64,000 nt of DNA from Chlorobium sp. N1 (GTDB taxonomy: Bacteria; Bacteroidota; Chlorobiia; Chlorobiales; Chlorobiaceae): the NCBI RefSeq assembly GCF_004332115.1, contig NZ_SJPA01000001.1, positions 186,001 to 250,000 on the forward strand, read 5' to 3'. The position numbers and the translations under genes are program-made. The notes under the pieces are model-generated. The model was not told the DNA's origin. It searched no databases and worked only from the letters and a program-made list of their open reading frames with translations. The first letter of the stretch is position 1; every line of letters begins with the position of its first letter. Shown here one piece after another: positions 54,256 to 64,000 of the stretch.

Positions 54256-55079
54256 GCTCGCAAGATCTCCTGTATGAATGAGGGAAAAGACCGCCGGCCG
54301 GAATCATCCTCCCCCTCCGACGGAATCGGCACCACCCGGGCGCCGCCATGGGTTTCGAGTGCGGCCGTCATCAGTTCGACAAGCCGCCGGTAGGATGGAA
54401 TGTAACCAAGAATCTCCTCAAGGGAAACGGTTTTCCTCGCCAGCTCATCGCGAACAGCCAGAGAATCCCCCTCCCCCGCCTCCATAACGAAACGGGAAAT
54501 ATCCATGTCGCGCCGCGAAAACGGCAGCGAACCATGCTGGAGCAGCACCCGGCCGCTGCGGCGCTGCGCCGATCCCACCAGCTTCCGCCCATCGACCTGC
54601 AGCTCGTGGCGCGCCGATGCGGCAAAGCAGGCCACCGGTGCCGAAGCGCCCCGCACAGGGAGGCTCGAGCGGCAGAACTCCGAGCAGACACCAAGCCCTG
54701 CAAGCCCCGCCTGCAGCACCTCGTGCACGTAACGGTACAGCTCGGTGTTCGGCGTCGCCGAGTCGGTAATGAAGCTGTAGGTGAACTCGTCGCCGTGCAG
54801 CACCGCACGCCCTCCGGTCGGCCGGCGGACGATATCGACCCCCTCCCTCCGGCACCGTTCCCGATCGATGGACGAAGGATCCTGGTTGTAGCCGAGGCTC
54901 ACGGCATGGGGGGACCAGCCGTAGAAGCGCCAGAGGCAGCTCCCCTCCCCGAACTCGCGCCGGAAGCGCCCGTCGGCGAAGGCCTCCATCATCCGGCGGT
55001 CGAAGGCCATGTTCGCCTCTCCGCTCATGCAGCCGGTGTCGATGGTGAAGATGGAGGAGAAAGCGGGAACGGGAGCCAT
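54252..55079 (-). CDS. Lipoate/octanoate-protein ligase family protein (LplA/LipM-like)
   Basis: A 275-residue protein of the biotin/lipoate transferase fold. [20 protein letters not shown] and the lysine motif [11 protein letters not shown] with LLQHGSLPF are diagnostic. A cysteine in the loop before the lysine motif ([12 protein letters not shown]) corresponds to the catalytic Cys of octanoyltransferase LipM, so LipM-type octanoyl transfer is as likely as ATP-dependent ligation. It would modify 2-oxoacid dehydrogenase or GcvH lipoyl domains. ATG at 55079. Confidence 0.88.
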   Translation of the reverse strand: MAPVPAFSSIFTIDTGCMSGEANMAFDRRMMEAFADGRFRREFGEGSCLWRFYGWSPHAVSLGYNQDPSSIDRERCRREGVDIVRRPTGGRAVLHGDEFTYSFITDSATPNTELYRYVHEVLQAGLAGLGVCSEFCRSSLPVRGASAPVACFAASARHELQVDGRKLVGSAQRRSGRVLLQHGSLPFSRRDMDISRFVMEAGEGDSLAVRDELARKTVSLEEILGYIPSYRRLVELMTAALETHGGARVVPIPSEGEDDSGRRSFPSFIQEILRA

Positions 55080-55360
55080 CGCTCGAGTACTGGGAGTTCA
55101 TTCTGCCTGTGCGGCGCCCCCAAGGGCGCTGTTGCCGGAAAGCCAAGATAGCCCAAAAAGGGACCGCCGCCAACACGCCCCCGGAACGGCCGAGAACGCA
55201 GAAAGGAAAAAAGCGGCGTCGGCTCACTCATTAAAATGCCCGGGGAAATTGTTTGTCTCGTCCGCGGGGGCTATTTTGACGAACAGCAGAACAAAGAGGC
55301 CCCCGGGCCTACACCGCGTTGAAAAAGCCACCGAAAAACCGGGCATAAAAAAGGAGAACC

Positions 55361-55783
55361 ATGGCATCATCAGTAGACAGCTCGATAGAAGAGATACTCG
55401 GCTCGTTCCGCACGATCGCCATCGTCGGCCTCTCGCCGAAACCGGAACGGCCGTCGAACGCCGTGGCGCGCTACATGATCGATGCCGGCTACACCGTCAT
55501 TCCCGTCAACCCCGGCCAGAACTCCATCCTCGATCGCACCTGCTACCCCTCGCTCAGCTCGATGCCGCCGGAGGTGGCCGAAACGGTCGAAGTCGTCAAC
55601 ATCTTCCGCAAGCCGGCAGACATCCCTCCCGTCGTCGACGAGGCGATCGCCATCGGGGCGAAGGCGGTCTGGATGCAGCTCGGCCTGACCAACGGGCCTG
55701 CCGCAACAAAAGCCCGCGAGGCCGGCCTCATCGTCGTAGAGAACCGCTGCATCTCGGTCGAGCACCAGCGCCGCCTCAACTGA
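55361..55783 (+). CDS. CoA-binding domain protein (YccU-like)
   Basis: A 140-residue Rossmann-type CoA_binding-2 protein: IAIVGLSPKPERPSNAVARY, a PVNPGQ loop, and VWMQLGLTNGPAATKARE. It binds CoA-like nucleotides; the cellular role is not established. ATG at 55361 preceded by AAGGAGAA, the clearest ribosome-binding site in this part. The 281-base gap upstream (55080-55360) shows no gene. Confidence 0.9.
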   Translation: MASSVDSSIEEILGSFRTIAIVGLSPKPERPSNAVARYMIDAGYTVIPVNPGQNSILDRTCYPSLSSMPPEVAETVEVVNIFRKPADIPPVVDEAIAIGAKAVWMQLGLTNGPAATKAREAGLIVVENRCISVEHQRRLN

Positions 55784-55808
55784 ACCCTGAACACCGCCGG
55801 ACACCGCC

Positions 55809-56894
55809 ATGCCCCATACCACCGTAGCCCTCCTGTTCGGAGGCCGTTCCGCAGAGCATGAAATCTCGGTCATATCCGCCCGGGCCGTCGCCGCGCACAT
55901 CGATCGCCAGCGCTACCGCGTCCTGCCGATATACGTCGCCCGCGACGGAGACTGGTACGCCGGCGGCGTGGCCGAAGAGATACTCCGGCTCGATCTTTCA
56001 TCCCTCATCCGGAGCAGTTCGCTCGAATCGGCATCGGCGACCCTTCGCCGGATGGCTGAATCGTCCGGCCAGGCTCCCTTCAACTTCGACTTCCGCCATA
56101 TCGACGTCGCATTCCCGGTCCTGCACGGCTCCTACGGCGAAGACGGCCGGGTACAGGGGCTGCTCGAGACCCTGCAGGTGCCCTTCACCGGCTGCGGGGT
56201 GCTCGCATCGGCCCTCACCATGGACAAGGCGCTCACGAAACTGGCCGCCCGGGACGCCGGGCTCACGGTGGCACCCTCGGTGACCGTTCTCAGCCGGGAG
56301 TACCACGCCGACCCCGCAGCGGCGCACCGGCGCGCACAGGAAACGCTCACCTTCCCGATGTTCGTCAAACCCGTGAGCCTCGGCTCCTCGGTCGGCATCA
56401 CGAAGGTACACATTGAAGACGAACTGCCCGAAGCGCTCGCCCACGCCTGCAGCCTCGACACGAAGGTGCTGGTGGAGGAGGCCGTCAAGGGCCGCGAGGT
56501 CGAGGTCGCCGTCATCGGCAACGGCGAACCCGAGGCATCACCCTGCGGCGAGATCGAACCCGGCGGCGAGTTCTACGACTACGAGGACAAGTACATCCAC
56601 GACACGGCGCGCCTCTTCATTCCCGCGCGCATCCCCGCGCCGCTCCAGGAAGAGGTCCGCCAGGCCGCCATCACGGCCTACCGTGCGCTCGGGTGCCGCG
56701 GGATGGCGCGCGTCGACTTCTTCGTCGACGAAGGGAACAAAAGCATCGTCTTCAACGAAGTCAACACCATTCCGGGCTTTACCCCGGTCAGCATGTACCC
56801 CCGGCTGATGGAAGCCGCCGGAACGCCCTTCACCCTCTTGACCGACCGGCTCATCCGGCTCGCCCTGGAACCCGAAGAGGGGGCTTCGGCCTGA
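55809..56894 (+). CDS. ddl: D-alanine-D-alanine ligase
   Basis: A 361-residue ATP-grasp ligase making D-Ala-D-Ala for peptidoglycan. N-terminal [17 protein letters not shown], central [25 protein letters not shown] (in part), [16 protein letters not shown], and the metal site [17 protein letters not shown]. Length is normal. ATG at 55809, 25 bases after the CoA-binding protein. Confidence 0.97.
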   Translation: MPHTTVALLFGGRSAEHEISVISARAVAAHIDRQRYRVLPIYVARDGDWYAGGVAEEILRLDLSSLIRSSSLESASATLRRMAESSGQAPFNFDFRHIDVAFPVLHGSYGEDGRVQGLLETLQVPFTGCGVLASALTMDKALTKLAARDAGLTVAPSVTVLSREYHADPAAAHRRAQETLTFPMFVKPVSLGSSVGITKVHIEDELPEALAHACSLDTKVLVEEAVKGREVEVAVIGNGEPEASPCGEIEPGGEFYDYEDKYIHDTARLFIPARIPAPLQEEVRQAAITAYRALGCRGMARVDFFVDEGNKSIVFNEVNTIPGFTPVSMYPRLMEAAGTPFTLLTDRLIRLALEPEEGASA

Positions 56895-56902
56895 ACAAAG
56901 CC

Positions 56903-57520
56903 ATGCAGACGAACGACGACATGGGAGGCGCCTTGAACCCCCACCTGTTTTTCGCGGAGGTCTCGCTCGACATCTCGCGCGGCGAGCACCAGACGGCCCT
57001 CGAACGCCTGAGCCCCCACAGAACGCTCTTCGCCGACTCCTACCTCTTCAACATCCTCTACGCCCGTGCGCTCCGCGGAACCGGAAGCATCGCGGCCGCC
57101 ATGGACCACCTCAAGACCTGCTGCGCGATCGCCCCCGCGAACCAGGTGGCCCGCCGCGAACTCCTGGATCTCTGGTCGGCAGACGATATGGACGCCGCCC
57201 TGAAGAGCGCGCCCGCCTCAAGCACCGAGGCTCCCGCCGACCGGCTGACGGCAGAGCTCGAAAAGCTCTCGGAAGCGCTCATGAACTTCGAGCCCGCCAT
57301 CGCCGCGGAGACCGCCGATCCGACCCCGATCGTCGAACAGAAGATGCCCTTCTCCGACGAAGAGTCGATCGAGGTCCCCACCGAGACCCTCGCCCGCCTG
57401 TTCAGCATGCAGGGAGCGACGAAAAAGGCCATCAAGGTCTACACCCAGCTCATCCGGCTCCAGCCGGAAAACGCGGCCGGCTACATGCAGGAGATCGACG
57501 CCCTGCTCGAGAACCTCTGA
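56903..57520 (+). CDS. TPR-like hypothetical protein
   Basis: A 205-residue soluble protein. Residues 10-95 form helical pairs resembling tetratricopeptide repeats (HQTALERLSPHRTLFADSYL; GSIAAAMDHLKTCCAIAPAN), followed by an acidic linker and a final TPR-like unit (TLARLFSMQGATKKAIKVYT, then LIRLQPEN). Its role is unknown. The start ATG at 56903 lies eight bases after the ddl stop, so it is in the same operon. Confidence 0.75.
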   Translation: MQTNDDMGGALNPHLFFAEVSLDISRGEHQTALERLSPHRTLFADSYLFNILYARALRGTGSIAAAMDHLKTCCAIAPANQVARRELLDLWSADDMDAALKSAPASSTEAPADRLTAELEKLSEALMNFEPAIAAETADPTPIVEQKMPFSDEESIEVPTETLARLFSMQGATKKAIKVYTQLIRLQPENAAGYMQEIDALLENL

Positions 57521-57678
57521 GCCTCCCCCCCCCACCCGGAAACTTTTCAGGCGTATCGACGGTAGTAAGATGCATATGCGCATGACGCTTACGGGGCAGT
57601 GCCCGCTCTTCCTTATATTGCAAAACAGCGGCACGGGCCCGCAAACAGGCCTTAATCCGTACCACACCAGCACCATCG

Positions 57679-59070
57679 ATGCCGTCACCACGACTCTGGC
57701 TCACCGCGCTCCTCATCCTGCTCCTCTCCCCCGCCTCGCTCCGGAGCGAAGAAGCCCGTCCGCGCCGGCTCACCCTCGACGAGTGCCTGCGCGAAGCGCT
57801 CGCGACCGCCTCGACGGGCAAAAAGGCCGAACACGCCCTCACGCTGAAAGGGACCGACGTGCTCCAGAGTTACGGACGCTTCCTTCCCGCCCTCACGGCC
57901 TCCGGCGCCTACTCCCCATACCGGGTATCAAAAGGCTATTCGCCCGCCACGGCCACCACCCCGGAGGGATACTCCACGACGAAAACCGAATCCGCCTCGG
58001 CCACCCTCAGCGCCTCGATAAACCTCTTCAACGGCCTCGGCGACTACGCCGCCCTGCAGGCGGCGCTGAAATCGAGGCGCGCCGCACGGCTCAGCCTCAG
58101 GCGGGCCTATGAGACCATCGCCTACGACGTCACCCAGGCTTACTACCAGGCCCTCCTCGACCGCGAGCTGCACGCCATCGCCCTGGAGGACCTCGCCACC
58201 TCGGAAGACCAACTGAAGCTGACCGAGAACCAGTTCAGGGTAGGGCTGAAGTCCATGACCGACCGCTACCAGCAGGAAGCCGAAGCCGCATCCCGCCGGC
58301 TCGCGGCCATACGGGCCGGGGCCCGCGCCGAACGGAGCCTTCTCGAGCTCCTGCGACGAATCCAGCGCGATCCGGCCGAACCCGTCGCCCTTGCCGATCC
58401 ACCCAGGCAGATGGGCGCAACGCCTTACGCCCTCCCCCCGCTCGACTCGCTCCTGCAGACGGCCCTCGTGCAGCGCGCCGACCTCAGGGGAAGCGAACTC
58501 GAAACCCGCGCCGCCCGATGGAAGCTGAGCCAGGCCCGCGGCCGACGCCTCCCCTCCATCGACGCCACCTGGACGCTCTCGAGCGATGCCAGCCGCTACC
58601 TCGGCAGCTTGCCGACGCTCGACGACACGCCGGCTCTCGGGGACCAGCTCGACCGCTCCGTCGGCCAGGCGGTCTCGATCGGGCTCAGCTGGACCGTCTT
58701 CGACGGATGGCTGACCGCCTACCAGGTACAGTCGGCTAGGATCGGATGGCTCGACAGGGAGCTCGACCTCGGCGACCTGCGTCGCGACATCGAAATCGAC
58801 CTCCGCCAGGCATACGGCGACTACCGCTCCGCCCTCGGCGAAACCGAAACGGCCGAGGTGAGCCTCAGGGCCGCCCGTTCGGCATATGAGGCCGTCAGGA
58901 AGAAATACGAACTCGGGGCGGCGGGCTTCGTCGACCTCTCCGCCGCCCGCGCCGCCCTCTTCAGCGCCCGATCCAGCCTGACGCAGGCACGCTACGGGCT
59001 CGAGCTGCAGAAAAACGTGATCGCCTATGCCACGGGCACCGTCCCGCTGCCCGTGAACCCCCAACCCTGA
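57679..59070 (+). CDS. TolC-family outer-membrane efflux protein
   Basis: A 463-residue protein with a signal peptide (cleavage near LRSEEA, about residue 23). The two TolC/OEP repeats are visible as long coiled-coil helices: RRLTLDECLREALATAS starts the first, and an AYDVTQAYYQALLDRELHAIALEDL stretch (in part) is typical. It forms the trimeric outer-membrane channel of the efflux system encoded by the following four genes. ATG at 57679. Confidence 0.92.
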   Translation: MPSPRLWLTALLILLLSPASLRSEEARPRRLTLDECLREALATASTGKKAEHALTLKGTDVLQSYGRFLPALTASGAYSPYRVSKGYSPATATTPEGYSTTKTESASATLSASINLFNGLGDYAALQAALKSRRAARLSLRRAYETIAYDVTQAYYQALLDRELHAIALEDLATSEDQLKLTENQFRVGLKSMTDRYQQEAEAASRRLAAIRAGARAERSLLELLRRIQRDPAEPVALADPPRQMGATPYALPPLDSLLQTALVQRADLRGSELETRAARWKLSQARGRRLPSIDATWTLSSDASRYLGSLPTLDDTPALGDQLDRSVGQAVSIGLSWTVFDGWLTAYQVQSARIGWLDRELDLGDLRRDIEIDLRQAYGDYRSALGETETAEVSLRAARSAYEAVRKKYELGAAGFVDLSAARAALFSARSSLTQARYGLELQKNVIAYATGTVPLPVNPQP

Positions 59071-59079
59071 GCGAAACCG

Positions 59080-60312
59080 ATGAACAGGAAAAAAACACCC
59101 GGCAGGAAAAAACGCATGCTGCTTTTCGCAGCCGCAGCCATGGCGGCCATCGTCGCCCTCGCCGCCATCTTCTTCGGCGGCAGCAAGGAGCCCGAGGTCA
59201 GCGTGGAACCTGCGATGCGCAAAGAGGTCGTCCACCTCGTCACGGCAACAGGCAAGATCCAGCCGGAAACCGATGTGGCAATCTCGCCCGACGTCTCCGG
59301 CGAGATCATCGAGCTGCCGGTCAGTGAAGGCCGGCAGGTAAGGAAAGGGGAGCTCCTCTTCAAGATCCAGCCGGACGTCTACATCAACCAGGTCGAACAG
59401 AGCCTGGCGCAGCTCAACCAGGCCAAGGCGCTGAGCCTCGAGGCCTTTTCGAGGAAGGTCAAGGCCGAGGACGATTTCCGCAAGTCGACGATCCTCTTCA
59501 GGGACACGCTGATCTCCGAAAGCGACTACCTCTCGGCCAAGACCGCAGCCGAGGCGGCGCGCGCCGCCTACAGTTCCTCGCGCTACGCCATCGCCCAGAA
59601 CCGGAGCCTGCTCGAGCAGAACCAGGACCGGCTCAAGAAGACCGTCGTGCGCGCCCCGATCAGCGGCTCCATCATCTCGATCGAAAGCAGGCTCGGCGAG
59701 CGGGTCGTCGGCACCGGCCAGTTCGCCGGCACCGAGGTGATGCGCCTCGCCGATCTCGACAGCATGCAGGTCGAGGTCGAGGTGAATGAAAACGACATCG
59801 TCAACATCCGTATCGGCAACCCGGTAACGGTCACGGTGGACGCCTACGGCGAACGTCCCTTCAGGGGTACCGTGCACGAGATCGCCAACGCTGCCGTCTC
59901 GACGGCGGCCGGCACGCAGGAGGAGGCCACCAACTTCGCCGTCAAGGTGCGCATCTACAACCATGAGCGCCTGCTCAAGCCCGGCATGAGCGCCACGGCC
60001 GACATCGAGACGGAACGGGTGAAGGACGCGCTCGTCGTCCCCATACAGAGCGTCACCCTGCGCGCCCCGGGGATCGGGGCGGTGCGCGAACGGGTCGGCG
60101 CCAGGGGCGCAACGCGCGAGGAGAACCGCCAGGGGGTCTTCGTCCTCAGGGGCCGGAAGGTGCACTTCACGCCCGTCGAGACCGGCACGACCGACAACAC
60201 CCACATCGTCGTCACCGACGGGCTGAAGGAGGGCGAACAGGTGGTATCGGGCAGCTACACGGCCATCAGCCGCGAGCTGCAGGACGGCCAGCAGGTCCGC
60301 CTGGCCGATTGA
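59080..60312 (+). CDS. Periplasmic adaptor (membrane fusion) protein, MacA-like
   Basis: A 410-residue adaptor with one N-terminal membrane helix (MLLFAAAAMAAIVALAAIFF), a lipoyl/barrel-sandwich half motif (GEIIELPVSEGRQVRKGELL), a coiled-coil hairpin (residues about 100-190), the second half motif (VRAPISGSIISIES) and a beta-barrel. It bridges the TolC-type channel and the ABC permeases. Starts nine bases after the TolC-like gene. Confidence 0.93.
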   Translation: MNRKKTPGRKKRMLLFAAAAMAAIVALAAIFFGGSKEPEVSVEPAMRKEVVHLVTATGKIQPETDVAISPDVSGEIIELPVSEGRQVRKGELLFKIQPDVYINQVEQSLAQLNQAKALSLEAFSRKVKAEDDFRKSTILFRDTLISESDYLSAKTAAEAARAAYSSSRYAIAQNRSLLEQNQDRLKKTVVRAPISGSIISIESRLGERVVGTGQFAGTEVMRLADLDSMQVEVEVNENDIVNIRIGNPVTVTVDAYGERPFRGTVHEIANAAVSTAAGTQEEATNFAVKVRIYNHERLLKPGMSATADIETERVKDALVVPIQSVTLRAPGIGAVRERVGARGATREENRQGVFVLRGRKVHFTPVETGTTDNTHIVVTDGLKEGEQVVSGSYTAISRELQDGQQVRLAD

Positions 60313-60336
60313 GCAAGAGAACGAACCCTGAACCCT

Positions 60337-61022
<686 letters not shown>

Positions 61023-61026
<4 letters not shown>

Positions 61027-62288
61027 AGAAGCGTCTGCGGCAATTCCGTTACGAGAGCGGCGAAAGCTTCAGGATGGCGCTCTTCCAGATACAGGAGAAC
61101 CGGATACGCTCGTTCCTCACCGCGCTCGGCGTCATCATAGGAATCGTGGCCATCACCATGATGGGCACGGCCATCAACGGCATCGACATGGGCTTCGAGC
61201 GCAGCCTCGCCATGATCGGCTACGACGTCGTCTACGTGCAGAAGACCTCCTGGAGCACCATGGGAGAGTGGTGGAGGTACCGCAACCGGCCGGACCTCAA
61301 GACCGACTACAGCGGAACCATCAACCGCATCATCGAAAGCAACCCCCGCTCCGAGCTGCTGGTCGCCGTCCCGCAGATCTCCACCTACCGGGCCTCGGTC
61401 CGTGAGGCCGGCCAGTCGATCGAACAGGCCTTCGCGCTCGGCACCGACGAGCGCTACCCCGAAACCGCCTCGGGGGACCTGGCCGAAGGGAGGTTCTTCA
61501 CGCCCGGGGAATCTGCGGCCGGAGACCGGGTCGCCGTCATCGGCGACGACATCGCCCGCGGCCTTTTCGGCGAAGGCTCGGCCGTCGGACGAACCATCAC
61601 GCTGAAAAACACCCGATTCCGCGTCGTCGGCACCTTCCGCAAGCAGGGCAAGTTCCTCGGGCTCTTCAGCTTCGACAACCAGGTCATCATGCCGATCGGG
61701 GCGTTCGAGCGCGTCTACGGCAAAAACGCCTTCGTCACCATGCGCGTGAAGATCCGCCAGGAGGAGCACCTCACGGAAGCCAAGGACGAGCTGCGGGGCA
61801 TTATGCGCAGGATCCGCCGCCTCCCGCCCGGCACGGAGGACGACTTCTCCATCAACGAGCAGCGGGCCTTCAAAAGCCAGCTCGACCCGATCAAGAACGG
61901 CATCGCCGCAGCCGGCATCTTCATCACCGGCATGTCGCTCTTCGTCGGCGCGATCGGCATCATGAACATCACCTTCGTCAGCGTCAAGGAGCGCACGCGG
62001 GAAATCGGCCTGCGCAAGGCGCTCGGTGCCCGGAGGAAGACCATCCTCATGCAGTTCCTCATCGAGTCGGTGATGATCTGCCTCATCGGCGGGCTCGTCG
62101 GGCTCCTCACGGCGCTCTCCATCACCTGGGCCATCGGCCGGATCGTGCCGGACTTCCCGGTAAGCTTCTCCTTCGGACTCGTCGCCGCAGGGCTCATCGT
62201 TTCCGTCACGACCGGCATCGCCTCAGGCCTGGCCCCGGCCGTGACAGCCTCGAAACTCGATCCGGCCGATGCCTTGAGACATGAATAG
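61023..62288 (+). CDS. ABC transporter permease, MacB/FtsX type (first)
   Basis: A 421-residue permease: an N-terminal helix after [21 protein letters not shown], a large periplasmic MacB_PCD domain, and three C-terminal helices with the FtsX signature [31 protein letters not shown] (in part). It overlaps the ATPase gene by four bases. Together with the second permease it probably forms a heterodimer. Export substrate not known; MacAB relatives move macrolides, peptides or lipoproteins. Confidence 0.94.
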
Positions 62289-62296
62289 CAACGCCC

Positions 62297-63532
62297 ATGC
62301 CGCTTTCTGAGATCATCCGCCAGGCGCTCTCCTCCCTTGGCGCCAACCGCCTCCGCTCATGGCTCACCATCATGGGGGTGGCCGTCGGCGTCTTCTCGAT
62401 CATCGCCGTCATGACCACCGTCGACGCCCTCGACCGGAGCGTGGAGTCCGGGCTGGCGAGCCTCGGCGCCAACACCTTCCAGATCCAGAAATACCCCGCA
62501 ACCGTCTTCGGCAGGGGGCACCGGCGCAACCTCTACGTCAACCGCCCCGACATCAGCTGGCGCCAGGCGCAGGAGTTCAGGAGGAACATGGAGGGAAAAG
62601 CCCGGACGGTCGGCCTGAGCATCTCCAGCCAGGGAAACCGCGCCAGGTACCGCAACCGCACCACCAACCCGGACGTCACGCTCGTCGGCGGCGACGAGCA
62701 CTTCGCTGCGGCCAACGGGCTCGGCCTCGCATTCGGACGCAACCTCACCGACAACGACGTGCGCTACGCCAGGAACGCCGCCCTGCTCGGGGCCGACCTG
62801 GCCCGGGCGCTCTTCCCGGGCAGCGAAAACCCCATCGGCGAACCGGTACGCATCGCCGGGAAGGTCTACCGGGTGGCCGGTGTCTTCACACGCAAGGGCG
62901 CGGCGTTCGGCCAGAGCCAGGACAACTTCATGCTCATCCCCGTCACACGCTACCTCAGCCACGTCAACGAAAAGGGCAGCCTCTCGATCACGGTGGAGGC
63001 GCGCTCCCGGGAGGAGTACCCGAAAACGCTCGACCTGGCCGTCGGCGCCATGCGCCTGGCCAGGGGGCTCGGGATACGGGAAGCCAACGACTTCGAGATC
63101 CGGACCAACGAATCGCTCGTGGAGTCCTTCCGCGACATCGAGCGAGCCATCAGCGTCGGCGCCTTCATCATCAGCTTCATGGCGCTGCTGACGGCGGGCG
63201 TGGGCATCATGAACATCATGCTCGTCAGCGTCACGGAACGGACAAGGGAGATCGGCATCCGCAAGTCCATCGGCGCCCCCAAAAGCAGCATCCTCCGCCA
63301 GTTCCTCCTGGAAGCCATCCTCCTCTCCCTCGTCGGCGGACTCTTCGGGGCCGCGGCGGGAACCGGAGCGGGCAACCTCGTCGCGCTGAACCTTCAGCTC
63401 CCCCCCACCGTCCCCTACCTCTGGGTCGCCGTCTCCATGGCCGTCTGCTCGGCCATCGGCGTTGGATTCGGAATCTTCCCGGCGTGGAAGGCCGCCAACC
63501 TCGACCCCGTCGAAGCGCTCAGGGGCAAATAA
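62297..63532 (+). CDS. ABC transporter permease, MacB/FtsX type (second)
   Basis: A 411-residue paralog of the preceding permease, with the same topology: RLRSWLTIMGVAVGVFSIIA, a periplasmic domain of about 240 residues, then ITAGVGIMNIMLVSVTERTREIGIRKSIGAP-type signature (read in part as MLVSVTERTREIGIRKSIGA). Eight bases separate the two genes. The pair suggests a dedicated heterodimeric transporter. Confidence 0.94.
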   Translation: MPLSEIIRQALSSLGANRLRSWLTIMGVAVGVFSIIAVMTTVDALDRSVESGLASLGANTFQIQKYPATVFGRGHRRNLYVNRPDISWRQAQEFRRNMEGKARTVGLSISSQGNRARYRNRTTNPDVTLVGGDEHFAAANGLGLAFGRNLTDNDVRYARNAALLGADLARALFPGSENPIGEPVRIAGKVYRVAGVFTRKGAAFGQSQDNFMLIPVTRYLSHVNEKGSLSITVEARSREEYPKTLDLAVGAMRLARGLGIREANDFEIRTNESLVESFRDIERAISVGAFIISFMALLTAGVGIMNIMLVSVTERTREIGIRKSIGAPKSSILRQFLLEAILLSLVGGLFGAAAGTGAGNLVALNLQLPPTVPYLWVAVSMAVCSAIGVGFGIFPAWKAANLDPVEALRGK

Positions 63533-63545
63533 TCCTTCTGAATTA

Positions 63546-63574
63546 TTGCGGCCCCTTTGTATATTTTACATATA
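63546..63574 (+). promoter_or_regulatory. Possible sigma70-like promoter of the OmpA-type gene
   Basis: TTGCGG at 63546-63551 and CATATA at 63569-63574 are 17 bases apart in an AT-rich stretch 35 bases before the ATG. TATAAA at 63571-63576 is an alternative -10. Confidence 0.35.
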
Positions 63575-63608
63575 AATCCCCCGCCGCAAACGACAAAACA
63601 GAGACGCC

Positions 63609-64000
63609 ATGACACAGATCCTGAAACTCAGCCGCCCCCTCGCCTTTCTCCTCATCCTGGCAACCGCCACCATGACCTGGGGCTGCGAAACAACCAGCCG
63701 GACCGGCAGGGGTGCGGGCATCGGAGCCGCGGCCGGCGGGGTGATCGGCGGCGTCATCGGCAGCCGGTCCGGCAGCTGGGTGCAGGGCGCGCTCATCGGA
63801 GCGGCAGTCGGCGGCGCGGCCGGCGCGCTCATCGGCAACTACATGGACAAACAGGCCGCAGAGATCGACCGCGATGTCCAGGGCGCGAAGGTGGAGCGTG
63901 TCGGCGAGAGCATCCGCGTCGTCTTCGACTCCGGCATCCTCTTCTCCACCGGGTCGTCCACCATCACATCAAGCAGCCGGTACAACATCGAGAAGCTGGC
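63609..64000 (+). CDS. OmpA-family lipoprotein with glycine-zipper domain (3' truncated by window)
   Basis: The visible 130 residues include a lipoprotein signal (LLILATATMTWGC, lipobox TWGC with Cys26), a glycine-zipper membrane segment (GAGIGAAAGGVIGGVIGSRS and GALIGAAVGGAAGALIG) and the first strand of an OmpA/MotB peptidoglycan-binding domain (IRVVFDSGILFSTGSSTI). The architecture is that of YiaD-like outer-membrane lipoproteins. It runs off the right edge. ATG at 63609. Confidence 0.9.
   Translation, partial: MTQILKLSRPLAFLLILATATMTWGCETTSRTGRGAGIGAAAGGVIGGVIGSRSGSWVQGALIGAAVGGAAGALIGNYMDKQAAEIDRDVQGAKVERVGESIRVVFDSGILFSTGSSTITSSSRYNIEKL

Overview
The window is a GC-rich chromosomal segment of a green sulfur bacterium (Chlorobiaceae). 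Evidence: CsmA-, CsmB- and CsmI/J-type chlorosome proteins, two BchQ/BchR-type B12/radical-SAM proteins, a UbiA-type bacteriochlorophyll synthase and a CrtP-type phytoene desaturase. A Chlorobium/Pelodictyon luteolum-like organism is plausible, but the species is an inference. Most genes are housekeeping genes, tightly packed and strongly biased to C/G-ending codons.

Layout. 0-11.4 kb: a partial bifunctional kinase, a ferritin-like/VIT1 fusion, htpG, a NeuB-KdsC pair, ppk2, ppa, an MscS channel and prfC. 11.6-13.8 kb: a hybrid sensor kinase, tRNA-Pro and tRNA-Arg. 13.8-22 kb: crtP, recR, ybaB, a transketolase C-terminal subunit, rsmA, uspA, an SPFH protein, a zinc peptidase, an SDR and tmk. 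22-28.5 kb: a trehalose-phosphatase-like HAD protein followed by a beta-phosphoglucomutase/GH65 fusion, then queA and ispD. 28.5-31.4 kb: tRNA-Met, a possible tRNA relic, tRNA-Gly, a thioesterase and a BchQ/R-family methyltransferase. 31.8-33.4 kb: an intact IS1634-family insertion sequence bounded by 45-bp direct repeats. 33.7-36 kb: a DUF2141 protein and aspS.

36.2-46.9 kb is the most unusual part, an accessory-looking chlorosome gene island. On the minus strand lie a CsmA/CsmE-type baseplate protein, a second BchQ/R paralog, a BchK-like synthase, and then a PAS histidine kinase with its response regulator. Divergently on the plus strand lie a CsmB/F protein, two small hydrophobic CsmC/D-like proteins, a small charged protein, an MprF-like (DUF2156) protein, a ferrochelatase-family protein and a [2Fe-2S] CsmI/J-type envelope protein. 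Together these could build or remodel a chlorosome variant (pigment methylation, esterification, baseplate, envelope) under dedicated sensory control. The individual families are recognisable; the assembly as one regulated module is inference.

47-64 kb returns to housekeeping: dnaX (with an A10 slippery run at the predicted gamma/tau boundary), a YihY membrane protein, an MFS transporter, purQ-purS, pssA, panB, a lipoate-ligase-family protein, a CoA-binding protein, ddl, a TPR protein, a complete TolC/MacA/MacB-type tripartite efflux operon and the start of an OmpA-type lipoprotein gene.
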